Assembly (NCBI GenBank): GCA_965262585.1
Contig: OZ253546.1
Span: forward strand, 930,001-994,000
Origin: JAHRAW01 sp965262585
GTDB lineage: Bacteria > Pseudomonadota > Gammaproteobacteria > Arenicellales > Poriferihabitantaceae
DNA: 64,000 bases
Direction: 5' to 3'
Shown: positions 52,275 through 61,780 of the stretch, piece after piece
Numbering within the stretch: position 1 is the first letter of the stretch
Layout: each line of letters begins with the position of its first letter
Notes under the pieces: generated by a model
Told to the model about the DNA's origin: nothing
Databases searched by the model: none
Seen by the model: only the letters and a program-made list of their open reading frames with translations
Position numbers and translations under genes: made by a program

Positions 52275-53372
52275 CTACCCAACTATCATTTCGGACCACC
52301 TCTGGATAAGCCAATCAGAACGGGTATCGTACATATCGTAGCGTGGTATGATCGGATCAATACTGCTTGCTACGGCACCATATTCATCATCGGTCAAATC
52401 TGTCACTTCACGTGGAACTGTCGGCGCGGTACCAACGAAGCGGGACAGCTTGGCCTGAATCGTTGGCTGGCACATATAGTCGATAAATACCTCTGCTTCT
52501 TCCACCCGTTTGGATGCTTTGGAGACACACCAGTCGCCCGAATCAAGCACACCACCCTCCATCGGGAAGGTGGAACGCACTGGTTTTCCTTGTGATGCGG
52601 CCAAGCCCGTGACATCATGGTAATACTGACCTATGGGGATTTCACCAACCTCCAGTGCCTGCTGAAACTGACCTTCGTCGCGATACCAGAGGCGCACATT
52701 GGGCTTCACTTCAGCCAATTTTTTCATTGCCTTTAGGATACCGTCTTTGGTATCAAGTATGTCCGTCCCACCAAACCAGGTCTTTGCCGTTATTTCGAGT
52801 AAAAAAGAATTATTGACCTGAGCTAACAGTCCAATCTTGTCTTTGTTTTCCGGTGCCCACAACACTTTCCATGAATTCGGCGGCTCTTTGTAGTGATCGG
52901 TATTGGTCACCAGCGTGATATACCAGGCAACAGCACCTAGACCGGCAATTGAGCCATTGCTATAGCGATGAACAAAGTGATTTTGCAGGTTGGATGAATT
53001 GGGAAGATTTTTTTCATTTAGTGGGGCCCACAATCCGGCTTTCTGCCCTTTCAGTCGGGCCGTTTGCGCCATCATCGAAATATCAGCCGGGGCCTGACCA
53101 GCCCGTGCCGCCGTTTGTAACTGAATAAGCCAGGCTTCACTGGTAGGCTCGGCGATCGACTTAATTTTTATGCCGGTTTGTTTGGTAAATTCCGGATAAA
53201 TGTGAGTGTCAAAAGATTCCTGAAAATAACCACCATAGGTGCCCACCTTGAGGGGACTATCCGCCTGGCTCCACCCGATATAAGGCGTTGCCAAGGTCGC
53301 TACCCCAGCGGCGGCAGTGGTTTTCAGAAAGTTGCGTCTGTTAATAGATTTAATCTCTGCTAATTTTGCCAT
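52275..53372 (-). CDS. Extracellular solute-binding protein, PotD-like, Tat-exported
   Basis: 365 residues. A twin-arginine signal (NRRNFLKTTAAAGVATLATP) precedes cleavage near GWSQA. The mature part has SPLKVGTYGGYFQESFD and a C-terminal TRSDWLIQRWSEMI, as in spermidine/putrescine-type binding proteins (family 1). Tat export suggests folding before export. Substrate unknown; given the two flanking nitrilase-superfamily enzymes, an organic nitrile, amide or amine is plausible. The 424-bp upstream gap (53373-53796) shows no credible gene apart from the 45-codon frame after the nitrilase; it is AT-rich and presumably holds the promoter. Confidence 0.9.
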   Translation of the reverse strand: MAKLAEIKSINRRNFLKTTAAAGVATLATPYIGWSQADSPLKVGTYGGYFQESFDTHIYPEFTKQTGIKIKSIAEPTSEAWLIQLQTAARAGQAPADISMMAQTARLKGQKAGLWAPLNEKNLPNSSNLQNHFVHRYSNGSIAGLGAVAWYITLVTNTDHYKEPPNSWKVLWAPENKDKIGLLAQVNNSFLLEITAKTWFGGTDILDTKDGILKAMKKLAEVKPNVRLWYRDEGQFQQALEVGEIPIGQYYHDVTGLAASQGKPVRSTFPMEGGVLDSGDWCVSKASKRVEEAEVFIDYMCQPTIQAKLSRFVGTAPTVPREVTDLTDDEYGAVASSIDPIIPRYDMYDTRSDWLIQRWSEMIVG

Positions 53373-53796
53373 TACGATTATCCTCCGAGTTTAGTGAGTC
53401 AAACGAGGCGATACCAGCCGCCATAATTATCTGCTCATAAACATGATAGATTCGATTCTAATCAGCCATGCTCCTAAACGCGAACTTGACCGAGCGGGAC
53501 CATCTCATTACTATCCAACGGCTGGTTTAAATTCGATTGTGTGCGATACCTGACTCAACTTCCAGCCTCGTTCTCTCAATGCGAAATCATGGCACCATAA
53601 TAGGGCGCAATTGATATTGATGGAATGACAATCTCTAAACATTAACATTGATATTAGCAAATCTTACGACCCTCAAAATTCAAGACATCTAGGTTGTCAT
53701 ACGACCCCAAGATGGTAAGGGTGGCCGCCCAACTCGACGGTTCGGGGGTGCTACCACTGCCATGACCGTGCCCAAACTCATCCAGTCCGGATAAAG

Positions 53797-53934
53797 TTAG
53801 CGGATACGATGTGGCACAACCATCCCCAACGAGCGCATTTTCTCGGAATAGCGCAACGATACCAACACGCTGAACAAGACATCGCACCCAAGTGCCATGG
53901 ATATCATAGCGACAGGTACTACTAATTGGGTCAT
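53797..53934 (-). CDS. 45-residue putative membrane peptide coupled to the nitrilase gene
   Basis: The ATG overlaps the nitrilase stop as ATGA. The product starts MTQLVVPVAMISMALGCDVL, has one hydrophobic segment (about residues 4-27) and a basic C-terminal tail (LRYSEKMRSLGMVV..HRIR). No homology recognised; the overlap and hydrophobicity are the only support. It could equally be a chance frame. Confidence 0.3.
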   Translation of the reverse strand: MTQLVVPVAMISMALGCDVLFSVLVSLRYSEKMRSLGMVVPHRIR

Positions 53935-54953
53935 GGTGTTTTTTCTGCTCGGTTATCTAAATCACCCGACCTCAGACAGTCATCGACTGAAACCGAGCGA
54001 CCACTTTGTTTCCAATTAACGCTTTGCCGAACAGAGCAGTCCACGGATAACTGAAAAATATCGGCGCGGGAATAGTGGCCAACGACATCGATGTCGTGTT
54101 TAAATTGTTGAGTTGCAGACAAATCTATTTCGGCACAAATAAATTGTGGTGCGTCGTAAATCTGGGGCGCAATCCATGAGCCATCGGGTTGCGCAAATGC
54201 ACTGCCACCTCGCAACAGCACATCGCCACTGGCCGCCTCATGTCCTATACCGATACGATAGGCTTCCAGTAACGCATCGGGCACATCAGTAATTGAAAGA
54301 TACTGCGCGGCCGCGGCAACGAAGCAACGACCTTCAAAAGCATAATGTCGAGTCGCGATGCCGTGGCTGTCCGGCATATCCGGCCAACAAGCGATATGTA
54401 TCTGCTCATCCTGAGAATGCATCGCTTGACGAATCAATGGATGCCAATGTTCCCAACATACCAGCCCGCCAATTTTACCAATTTCAGTGTCGATAACTCT
54501 TAGTCCGCTGGCATCGCCTTGGCCCCAGACAATTTTTTCTGTGTGTGTCGGTGTCAGCTTGCGGTGGACGTTTAAATTTTTACCGTCGCGACCGATCAAC
54601 AAAATACTGTTATAGGCAGTGCCACTATCGGGTCGTATTTTCTCGCTAAACCCCAGCGATACAATAAGCTTCATATCTTTCGCTGCTTGCCGGATTGGCA
54701 TCAACGCCTCGCTATCCACCGTCGGGCATTCCTGTAAAAATCGCCCATACCAGTATCGAGCTTGCTCATTATCCCAGCCAGCCATGCCAAACACCCAAGC
54801 CGGATATCCCGTTAGCCAGCTTTCTGGGAAGATGACAAGATTTGCCCCGTCCCTACCCGCTTCACGGATATGAGTTTCCGCTCTTGCAATCCCCTCATTC
54901 AAATCCAGAACAGCGGTTGGCCATTGGACTATGGCTGCTTTTATCGGTTTCAT
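53931..54953 (-). CDS. Nitrilase
   Basis: 340 residues, typical of bacterial nitrilases. Catalytic Glu44 (FPESWLTGYP), Lys132 (HRKLTPTHTE) and Cys166 in the CWEHWHPL sequence that separates true nitrilases from amidases. RHYAFEGRCFVAAAAQYL and GGSAFAQPDGSWI also fit. Converts organic nitriles to carboxylic acids and ammonia. Preceded by a LysR regulator gene on the same strand and followed by the transporter genes. Confidence 0.9.
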   Translation of the reverse strand: MKPIKAAIVQWPTAVLDLNEGIARAETHIREAGRDGANLVIFPESWLTGYPAWVFGMAGWDNEQARYWYGRFLQECPTVDSEALMPIRQAAKDMKLIVSLGFSEKIRPDSGTAYNSILLIGRDGKNLNVHRKLTPTHTEKIVWGQGDASGLRVIDTEIGKIGGLVCWEHWHPLIRQAMHSQDEQIHIACWPDMPDSHGIATRHYAFEGRCFVAAAAQYLSITDVPDALLEAYRIGIGHEAASGDVLLRGGSAFAQPDGSWIAPQIYDAPQFICAEIDLSATQQFKHDIDVVGHYSRADIFQLSVDCSVRQSVNWKQSGRSVSVDDCLRSGDLDNRAEKTP

Positions 54954-55107
54954 ATTGATACCATCAGTGTGCAGTTCTACTTAAAAATTTAACCGGTGCG
55001 CCTATCAAGCACACTAGTTTAACGAATCAGGTTTTCGGTAACATTACTATTTTCAAACGTTTAGTTTGGTGTGTTTCAATCCGTACCCCAAACGTGCAAC
55101 TGCCGAA

Positions 55108-56013
55108 TTAAACATTACACTGGTATATGGAACGCAATTCACCGAGGAAAGTATCCAGCACCTGAGTCTTTCGATATCCTTTTTTTATCACAAGATCGAA
55201 GGTACAAACATAAGAAATATCATCAAGTGGGAGCCGAAACAACGTGCCTTCGTCAACCCACCTACCGGCAAAATGATCTGGCAGGAAACCAATGAACTGA
55301 CCGCTTATAATCAGTATCAGCTGCGGTTCTATTTCAAATACAACCGCGGACACATCTTGAAAACCGAGGTCTTTTTGAAATTGATCCGGCCAATAGCCAC
55401 GGCTGACAACCATCTCGTTGCGCAATGACCGAACACTGAGGCCGGAATTTACGGTGCCAAACAGATGATGGCCTTTTCCGCAGTACAAGCTGTGGGTTTC
55501 GCTGTACAGCGGTTCATAAACCAGACCTGATATTTTGTGCGGAAAACTGCCGATACCCAAATGTATATCACCATTCAATGTTTTTTCTTGGAGCATCTGC
55601 GGAGATTCTTGGGTGATCTGCAGAACCACATTATTTTGCGGCCGCTTCTTGAAAATTGAAATAGCGTCGGGTAATTTTGAATTCGGATCAGTGGCAATAC
55701 AGTCAACCAGACCAATTTTTAGTTTGCCAACCAGTTGCCCTTTGAGCGCGCCTACTTCCGACGAAAAATCATCCAGCGACGAGAGCAGGCGTTGTGTTGC
55801 GATATATACCATTTCGCCTTTTTCGGTGAGACGGAATCCACTCCTGCCGCGTTGACAAAGTTTGACACCCAGTCGATTCTCTAATGCCGTAATATGGTTG
55901 CTAATGGTCGATTGGCTGATATTCAGCTCTGCCTGAGCAACAGAAAAACCACCATGACGCACAACCGCATCAAACACCCGCAAGATTGTAAAGTCTGTGC
56001 CCGCTAGTTGCAT
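55108..56013 (-). CDS. LysR-type transcriptional regulator
   Basis: 301 residues from the ATG at 56013. N-terminal helix-turn-helix (VVRHGGFSVAQAELNISQST then ISNHITALENRLG), effector domain behind it. It is upstream of the nitrilase gene on the same strand. The 154-bp gap between them has paired AGTGTGC/GCACACT elements (54966-54972 and 55009-55015), a possible binding site. Most simply it activates the nitrilase-transporter operon in response to substrate. Confidence 0.88.
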   Translation of the reverse strand: MQLAGTDFTILRVFDAVVRHGGFSVAQAELNISQSTISNHITALENRLGVKLCQRGRSGFRLTEKGEMVYIATQRLLSSLDDFSSEVGALKGQLVGKLKIGLVDCIATDPNSKLPDAISIFKKRPQNNVVLQITQESPQMLQEKTLNGDIHLGIGSFPHKISGLVYEPLYSETHSLYCGKGHHLFGTVNSGLSVRSLRNEMVVSRGYWPDQFQKDLGFQDVSAVVFEIEPQLILIISGQFIGFLPDHFAGRWVDEGTLFRLPLDDISYVCTFDLVIKKGYRKTQVLDTFLGELRSIYQCNV

Positions 56014-56028
56014 TATATGAGTGCCCAA

Positions 56029-56315
56029 TCAATCATTAACCCTAAAAATCGTATCGTACAACATTATTAGGCGCACTATTATGTAATGCGAGTATTGCAA
56101 ACGATGCATCAAGATACTATAGGCAAATTAGCGGATACCGACCGGAAAGGGTGTCGTAAAACTGCCGCCACTCGGGGGTATAGTGTTAAAAATGCGCGGA
56201 TTCGGATAAAAATACTCATTTACGCCATCTAAACACGCTTTTTCGCCTGATTTACGGGTCAATCCGGAGATCTTCGGACCCGACGAATAAATGACAGACT
56301 GCGATACACCACCCG
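56029..56315. other. Intergenic region at the right end of the low-GC island
   Basis: 287 bp between the LysR and asparaginase genes. A minus-strand frame reading through the asparaginase 3' end yields natural-looking residues (IYSSGPKISGLTRKSGEK, FTTPFPVGIR) but has no start of its own and I do not recognise it; it could be a gene fragment left by rearrangement. Nothing else seen. Confidence 0.4.
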
Positions 56316-57371
56316 CTACCAATTCGGCGATACTGCGATTCTTCCAGTGGTGTAGCCATGAGAATTGGCGACCGTCGGCTGAAAGTGGTGCTGGAGTTGC
56401 GCCTCGGATGCCGGTGTCAGCGCGCCGAGTTTTTTTAGCAGCGCACCCACGGCGACTTCGGCGGCGCGGGTGGCGCCGTCGTCTATTTTGAGTGCGAAGC
56501 CGATGCCGAGGTGGGGGATGACGCCGCCGTAGACTCCTTCGGCGCCGGTTTTGATTACTATCCGACCGGCGGATTCTCGTATCACGTCGGTACAGCATCG
56601 CCCGGTGCCGGCGAGTAGGTGTGGATGGGCGCGCAGCGCGATGATGATTCGCTCCATGGCGATGCCGCGTTTGCCGGTGCCGGTAACTTTACGAGGGTCG
56701 GCGTAGCAAGCGAATGCCTGTGCAAGTTTCGTCAAAGGTAGGCAGACCGCTGGCAGCCCGCAACCGTCGCGTTCCCACGGCTGCGAAAACACATCCAGGT
56801 CGATTAACTCAGACAAAGTTTGCATCCACGCTTGCTGAACCGGGTGATGATACTCGCCGTAGCCACGGGTTTCGGCGTTCATAAACTTCGCCAGGGTTAG
56901 CATTCCCGCGTGTTTGCCTGAGCAGTTGTGATGCACCCGCGCCGGTTGTTCGCCGTGGGCGGCAAGTTCGCGGGCGGCATCTTCCATCAACGGCCAGTCG
57001 CGGCCACATTCAAGGTCATCGCCGTCAAGGTCGAGGCGGCGTAGCCACTCAATCACTGCGCGGGTATGAATTTTTTCGGCGTTGTGGGAAGCACAAGCCA
57101 ACGCGATTTCCGCGTCACTCACGCCAAAGTGATCCGCAGCGCCGCTTTCCAGCAGCGGAATGGCTTGGAAAATTTTCAGCGCCGAACGCGGGTAAACCAA
57201 CCGGCTCGTATCCCCGACTGCGAATACTGTTTCACCGGCGGCCGTTTCACCGGCGGTGTTGAGTGCGATCACGCTGCCACGGTGGATGGATTCCACTTGA
57301 TCGCCGCGATGAACCTCCACCAACACCGGGTTGTCCCGGGCCGGTTCTAGCATGGCGAAGCGTTTTGCCAC
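56316..57371 (-). CDS. L-asparaginase II-type (AnsA/asparaginase of the Pfam06089 family)
   Basis: 351 residues. RGSVIALNTAGET (near N terminus), YPRSALKIFQAIPLLESGAA, the SCSGKH-like motif NCSGKHAGMLTLAKFMN and VYGGVIPHLGIGFALKIDDG are those of the thermolabile rhizobial asparaginase family, unrelated to E. coli AnsB. Deamidates asparagine in the cytoplasm. A short tandem duplication encodes GETAAGET near residue 41. Returns to high GC, so it lies outside the low-GC island. Confidence 0.85.
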   Translation of the reverse strand: MAKRFAMLEPARDNPVLVEVHRGDQVESIHRGSVIALNTAGETAAGETVFAVGDTSRLVYPRSALKIFQAIPLLESGAADHFGVSDAEIALACASHNAEKIHTRAVIEWLRRLDLDGDDLECGRDWPLMEDAARELAAHGEQPARVHHNCSGKHAGMLTLAKFMNAETRGYGEYHHPVQQAWMQTLSELIDLDVFSQPWERDGCGLPAVCLPLTKLAQAFACYADPRKVTGTGKRGIAMERIIIALRAHPHLLAGTGRCCTDVIRESAGRIVIKTGAEGVYGGVIPHLGIGFALKIDDGATRAAEVAVGALLKKLGALTPASEAQLQHHFQPTVANSHGYTTGRIAVSPNW

Positions 57372-57467
57372 AGCGACGACCAGTGAAATATCGGGTAATT
57401 TGGCATAGCCAACCGAGTGTAAAACAAATTAGACTAGCACACTGATTTTTCGCCACGGACAGAGTTT

Positions 57468-59192
57468 ATGCGTACCTCCCAACGCCTTCTTGGCACTCTC
57501 AAGGAAACCCCCGCCGATGCCGAGATCGTCAGCCACCAACTCATGCTGCGCGCCGGTTTGATTCGCCGTGTCGCTGCGGGGATTTATAACTGGCTGCCCA
57601 CCGGGATAAATGTGCTGCGCAAGGTGGAGCGCATCATCCGTGAAGAGATGAACCGTTCCGGTGCTCAAGAGGTGTTGCTGCCGGCGGTGCAGCCCGCCGA
57701 ACTATGGCAGGAATCCGGGCGGTGGGAGGAATACGGCCCGGAACTGCTGCGCTTTGGCGATCGCCACCAGCGGGATTTCTGCTTTGGCCCCACCCACGAA
57801 GAGGTGATTACTACGCTGGTAAAAAACGAGATCCGCAGTTACCGCCAGTTGCCCGCCAATTTTTATCAGATCCAGACCAAGTTTCGGGATGAGATCCGGC
57901 CACGTTTCGGCGTCATGCGCGGGCGGGAATTCATCATGAAGGATGCCTATTCCTTCGGCGTCGACCGCGCATCGCTGGGCAAGACCTATGACTTAATGTA
58001 TCAAACCTACTGCGCTATTTTCGACCGCTTGGGGTTGCGATACCGAGCGGTGGTGGCCGACTCCGGCAGCATTGGCGGCGACACTTCTCACGAGTTTCAT
58101 GTGCTGGCCGATTCCGGCGAAGATGCCATCGCCTTCTCCACCGCCAGCGACTACGCCACCAATCTGGAGATGGCCGAAGCCCCGGCACCGGCCCAGGGTC
58201 GCCCGCCGCCCGCCGAAGAAATGCGCTTGGTGGATACCCCAAACACCAAAACCATCCGCGCGCTGGTGGAGAACTTCGATCTGCCGATTGAAAAAACCAT
58301 CAAGACGCTGGTGGTGGATGCGTCACCGGAATCCGAACATCGCCTGATTGCGCTGTTGGTGCGTGGAGACCATGAATTGAACGCGGTTAAGGCGTCAAGA
58401 TTGCCCGAGGTGGCGAACCCGCTGCGGATGGCCGACGAGGCCGAAATCCGTGCCGCCATCGGTGCCGGGCCGGGTTCTTTGGGCCCGGTCAACCTGCCCA
58501 TTGCGTTTATCGCCGACCGCAGCGTTGCGGCGATGGCGGATTTCGGCGCCGGTGCCAACATCGAAGACAAGCATTATTTCGGCATCAACTGGGAGCGCGA
58601 CTTGTCGGCGCCGGCGGTTGCCGACCTGCGCAATATCGTCGAAGGCGATCCCAGCCCCGACGGCAAAGGCACGCTGACCATCGCCCGAGGCATCGAAGTG
58701 GGGCATATTTTTCAACTCGGCACCAAGTATAGCAAGGCACTCGGCGCAACCGTGCTGAACGAGGACGGGCGGGCGGTGGAAATGGAAATGGGCTGCTACG
58801 GCATCGGCGTAACCCGAGTGATTGCCGCCGCCATCGAACAACATCACGATGACAAGGGCATTATCTGGCCCGACTCCATCGCCCCCTACGACGTTGCCAT
58901 AGTGCCAATCGGATTCAATCGCGTGGACAAAGTAAAAGAAGCAGCCCTCGACTTGCATGAGCAACTGCAGCATGCCGGTTACGATGTGCTGCTCGATGAT
59001 CGCGATGAACGCCCCGGCGTTATGTTCGCCGACATGGAACTCATCGGCATACCCCACCGTCTGGTGGTGGGCGCGCGCGGCCTCGAAAAAGGCATCGTCG
59101 AATATCGCCACCGCGCCACCGGCGTCGAGCGGGAAATCCCAACCGATTCGTTGTTACAAACCCTGTCGGAACTGAAAAATACCGGCCAATAG
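57468..59192 (+). CDS. proS: Prolyl-tRNA synthetase
   Basis: 574 residues, the bacterial form with an insertion editing domain. RTSQRLLGTLKETPADAEIV start, class II motif 2 FRDEIRPRFGVMRGREFIMK, motif 3 and YGIGVTRVIAAAIEQHHDDK, and an anticodon-binding domain ending LLDDRDERPGVMFADMELIG. The INS domain (about 230-390) clears mischarged alanine. Divergent from asparaginase. Confidence 0.97.
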   Translation: MRTSQRLLGTLKETPADAEIVSHQLMLRAGLIRRVAAGIYNWLPTGINVLRKVERIIREEMNRSGAQEVLLPAVQPAELWQESGRWEEYGPELLRFGDRHQRDFCFGPTHEEVITTLVKNEIRSYRQLPANFYQIQTKFRDEIRPRFGVMRGREFIMKDAYSFGVDRASLGKTYDLMYQTYCAIFDRLGLRYRAVVADSGSIGGDTSHEFHVLADSGEDAIAFSTASDYATNLEMAEAPAPAQGRPPPAEEMRLVDTPNTKTIRALVENFDLPIEKTIKTLVVDASPESEHRLIALLVRGDHELNAVKASRLPEVANPLRMADEAEIRAAIGAGPGSLGPVNLPIAFIADRSVAAMADFGAGANIEDKHYFGINWERDLSAPAVADLRNIVEGDPSPDGKGTLTIARGIEVGHIFQLGTKYSKALGATVLNEDGRAVEMEMGCYGIGVTRVIAAAIEQHHDDKGIIWPDSIAPYDVAIVPIGFNRVDKVKEAALDLHEQLQHAGYDVLLDDRDERPGVMFADMELIGIPHRLVVGARGLEKGIVEYRHRATGVEREIPTDSLLQTLSELKNTGQ

Positions 59193-59270
59193 CCGCCAGT
59201 CTCGTCAATATCCGCCAAGATCTAATGCAGACCGGCGCGAAAATAATTGCATTTACCCGGTATTTTTGTG

Positions 59271-59298
59271 TTTACACGGCGCAAACTAGTGGTACACT
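59271..59298 (+). promoter_or_regulatory. Promoter of the cold-shock gene
   Basis: -35 TTTACA (59271-59276) and -10 TACACT (59293-59298), spacer 16 bp. Transcription would give a leader of about 85 bases before the ATG, long enough for a temperature-responsive fold, but no cspA-type cold box was identified. Confidence 0.6.
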
Positions 59299-59390
59299 CG
59301 CGCCCATACCCGCCGGTACAGGGGGTTGTTAGCGGTACAGCTTTGCAATAAAAGCTGGCATTTTGTAAATTCTTGGAACACGAGGTATGT

Positions 59391-59603
59391 ATGTCAGGCG
59401 AACAAGTAACTGGAACTGTAAAGTGGTTTAACGACACCAAAGGTTTTGGTTTTATCGAAAGAGAGGAAGGAGCCGATGTTTTTGTGCACTACCGTGCAAT
59501 TAACGGGGAAGGTCGTAGAACGCTTCATGATGGTCAACAGGTTACATTTCAAGTTGTAGATGGCGCCAAAGGACCACAAGCGGAGAACGTAACCCCGGCC
59601 TAG
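59391..59603 (+). CDS. Cold-shock domain protein (CspA family)
   Basis: 70 residues. Single cold-shock domain starting GTVKWFNDTKGFGFIER, with RNP1 KGFGFIE (17-23) and RNP2 VFVHY (30-34). Binds single-stranded nucleic acid and melts mRNA structure. AGGT lies a few bases before the ATG at 59391; the frame is open six codons further up (to 59373), but the family starts here. Confidence 0.95.
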   Translation: MSGEQVTGTVKWFNDTKGFGFIEREEGADVFVHYRAINGEGRRTLHDGQQVTFQVVDGAKGPQAENVTPA

Positions 59604-59611
59604 GTTTTTGA

Positions 59612-59640
59612 CAAAATCATCCCGAAGGACCGGGATGATT
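59612..59640. terminator. Bidirectional hairpin between csp and the DsbA-family gene
   Basis: Perfect 10-bp stem AATCATCCCG-N6-CGGGATGATT (59615-59640). On the minus strand it is followed by TTTTG, so it may end transcription from both convergent genes. Confidence 0.55.
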
Positions 59641-59788
59641 ACCTATTGCGGTGCCATCAGGATAGCGCGAGCACCATTTTTAATTTTGCGTAAAACGCGG
59701 AGCAGGATGAGTGCGTCCTGCTGGTAGCGGTTTACGCAGATTTAGCCCCGGCTTGGCTTGCCCCGCCCTGCCCCATGCGTCGACACCC

Positions 59789-60427
59789 TCAGGCAGCCGA
59801 ATCCGTTGCCATATCGTTGATGCTGTCCAGCATCTCCGCAACATCCGTATAGTTCACCGCAACCGCTCTCGCCTCGTTTCCGCGCACCAGCATCAGCGCA
59901 GGAAACCCCCCAACCCCCAGTTGCCGGGCATTGGCGATTTCTTGTTCTAGTTCCTGCCGCACCGCTGTTGAGTCCAACTCGGTTGCGAACTCACCCGTGT
60001 GCAGCCCCAACTCCTCGGCAAACTCGATCAAAGTGGCGGTATCGGACGGGTTTTTTGCCTGCAGATAATAGCCCCGCTGAATCGCCCCGGTCATGGCAAG
60101 GTCGTAATCCGGCCCCTGCCGACGGGCTGCGATTACGGCGCGACAGGCCGGCCAAGTGGAGCGCCGGGGCTGGCAGTGGCGCCAAAAATCGTGATTGAAA
60201 CGGGTGCCGGGAATGCGCGATTCGATGGTTTTCCAGGTCGCTTGCAGATGCCGCTGCATTTCCTCCGGCATCGGTTCATCGGAATCCGGCGCAAGCCCGC
60301 CCAGCAGCCGCACCACGGGAATGGATTGTGGCAACGCCTTCACCAGCCGCCGGTAATTCGAGGCAAACCCCCAGCACCAACTGCACATCGGGTCATGGAC
60401 ATAGATCAGGCGGTTATCGGTGTTCAA
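59789..60427 (-). CDS. DsbA-family (FrnE-like) thiol oxidoreductase
   Basis: 212 residues from a TTG at 60427 with GAAAGGGGA just upstream. Active site CSWC in HDPMCSWCWGFASNYRRL (Cys15/Cys18), the cis-Pro region GVGGFPALMLV, and a helical insertion. No signal peptide, so probably cytoplasmic, as in FrnE or 2-hydroxychromene isomerase relatives. Last gene of the moaC-RlmJ-like-moeA run; the gap to moeA is 53 bp. Confidence 0.8.
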   Translation of the reverse strand: MNTDNRLIYVHDPMCSWCWGFASNYRRLVKALPQSIPVVRLLGGLAPDSDEPMPEEMQRHLQATWKTIESRIPGTRFNHDFWRHCQPRRSTWPACRAVIAARRQGPDYDLAMTGAIQRGYYLQAKNPSDTATLIEFAEELGLHTGEFATELDSTAVRQELEQEIANARQLGVGGFPALMLVRGNEARAVAVNYTDVAEMLDSINDMATDSAA

Positions 60428-60480
60428 TCCCCTTTCGTTGCCGGGCGATAACGCCGCCGGAATAACAGCCCTTGCCACCC

Positions 60481-61770
60481 TCAGCCGAGCCGCAAAAAAG
60501 GCCGCACCTCGACCATCGCACCCGCCGCCACGCCCACCGAATCCGCGGGCAGGATGATGAAGCAGTTGGCCTCGCCCATGGAGCTTAGAATCCCCGACCC
60601 TTGCTCGCCGGTGGAGCACACCACCGCGACTCCGGCGGCATCCGTGGTTAGCACGCCGCGCTGATATTCCACCCGCCCGGGGCGTTTTTTCAACGCCGAT
60701 GTGGTTTGCACCATGAGCCGCAACGGCTCGGTTGTGGTCTCTCCGGCGAGTTGTCTGAGCGCCGGTTTGACAAAAATATCGAAAGTCACCATGACCGAAA
60801 CCGGGTTGCCGGGCAGGCCGAAAAATAAACTGCCGTGATCTTTTCCCAGATTGCCGCCCAGCCTGCCAAACGCCATTGGCCGCCCCGGCTTGATCGCCAC
60901 TTTGTAAAAAATCACTTCGCCGATGCGCCCCAAAGTATCCCGAATATAATCGGCCTCACCCACCGAAGCCCCGGCGCTCGTTATCACCACATCGGCGCAG
61001 GCGGCCGCCTGTTCCAAGACCGCACCCACGGCGGCGGCGTCATCCGGCACGATGCCGAGATCCACCATCTCCACCCCCAATTCGGCCAACATGCCATACA
61101 AAGTGTAGCGGTTGGAATCGTACACATCGCCGGTCGCCAGCGTATTGCCCACCGCACGCAGTTCATCGCCATTGGAAAAAAATGCCACTCGCGGGCGGCG
61201 GAATACCGGCAATTCGGCAAATCCCAAGGATGCCGCCAGCCCCAGGTGGGACGGGGCAAGCCGGCGACCGGCGGCAATCACCACATCGCCGATTTCCACA
61301 TCCTCCCCGGCATAACGGACGTTGGCGCCGGGTTTTTCACCTTCCTGCACGGTGATGGTGTCGCCCCGCCGCTCGACTCGCTCCTGAATTACCACGCTAT
61401 CGGCGCCGACAGGCATCACCGCGCCGGTCATGATGCGCACGCATTGCCCCTCGCCCACCTCGCCGTGATAGGGTTTTCCGGCCATGGAAACCCCGATGAC
61501 TTGTAACTTTTTGCCGCCAGAGTTTTTTGCTCCATCGGGCAAGTCGCCACCGCCGAGGGCGTATCCGTCCATGGCAGAATTGGTATGGTTGGGGACTTGC
61601 CCCACGCTTTTGACATCACGAGCAACAACCCGCCCCAACGCCGCCCGCACCGCAACAGTCTCGACCTCAGCCACCGGCACAACCGCCCCCCGAATCAGTT
61701 GCCGCGCCCGCTCTGCACTAACCGAAGCCGGATCGGTATCACAAAAATCTGCCTGCATGGATTTGTTCAT
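60481..61770 (-). CDS. moeA: Molybdopterin molybdotransferase
   Basis: 429 residues from the ATG at 61770 (a GTG nine codons earlier would overlap the upstream gene). NHTNSAMDGYAL, MTGAVMPVGADSVVIQERVE, SAGASVGEADYIRDTLGRIG and GLPGNPVSVMVTFDIFVKPA are the MoeA signatures across domains I-IV. Inserts molybdate into adenylylated molybdopterin. Encoded with moaC, implying molybdenum enzymes in the organism, though none is in the window. Confidence 0.95.
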   Translation of the reverse strand: MNKSMQADFCDTDPASVSAERARQLIRGAVVPVAEVETVAVRAALGRVVARDVKSVGQVPNHTNSAMDGYALGGGDLPDGAKNSGGKKLQVIGVSMAGKPYHGEVGEGQCVRIMTGAVMPVGADSVVIQERVERRGDTITVQEGEKPGANVRYAGEDVEIGDVVIAAGRRLAPSHLGLAASLGFAELPVFRRPRVAFFSNGDELRAVGNTLATGDVYDSNRYTLYGMLAELGVEMVDLGIVPDDAAAVGAVLEQAAACADVVITSAGASVGEADYIRDTLGRIGEVIFYKVAIKPGRPMAFGRLGGNLGKDHGSLFFGLPGNPVSVMVTFDIFVKPALRQLAGETTTEPLRLMVQTTSALKKRPGRVEYQRGVLTTDAAGVAVVCSTGEQGSGILSSMGEANCFIILPADSVGVAAGAMVEVRPFLRLG

Positions 61771-61780
61771 ATTGGGATTT

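Noticed and set aside
53654..53887. Minus-strand frame of 77 codons near the nitrilase 3' end
   Set aside because: It overlaps the better-placed ATGA-coupled frame, has no ribosome site and an unusual composition (GHGHGSGSTPEPSSW); treated as chance.
56128..56330. Possible separate gene ending ..FTTPFPVGIR downstream of asparaginase
   Set aside because: No own start codon or ribosome site; only a read-through frame. Mentioned in the intergenic entry as unresolved rather than called as a gene.
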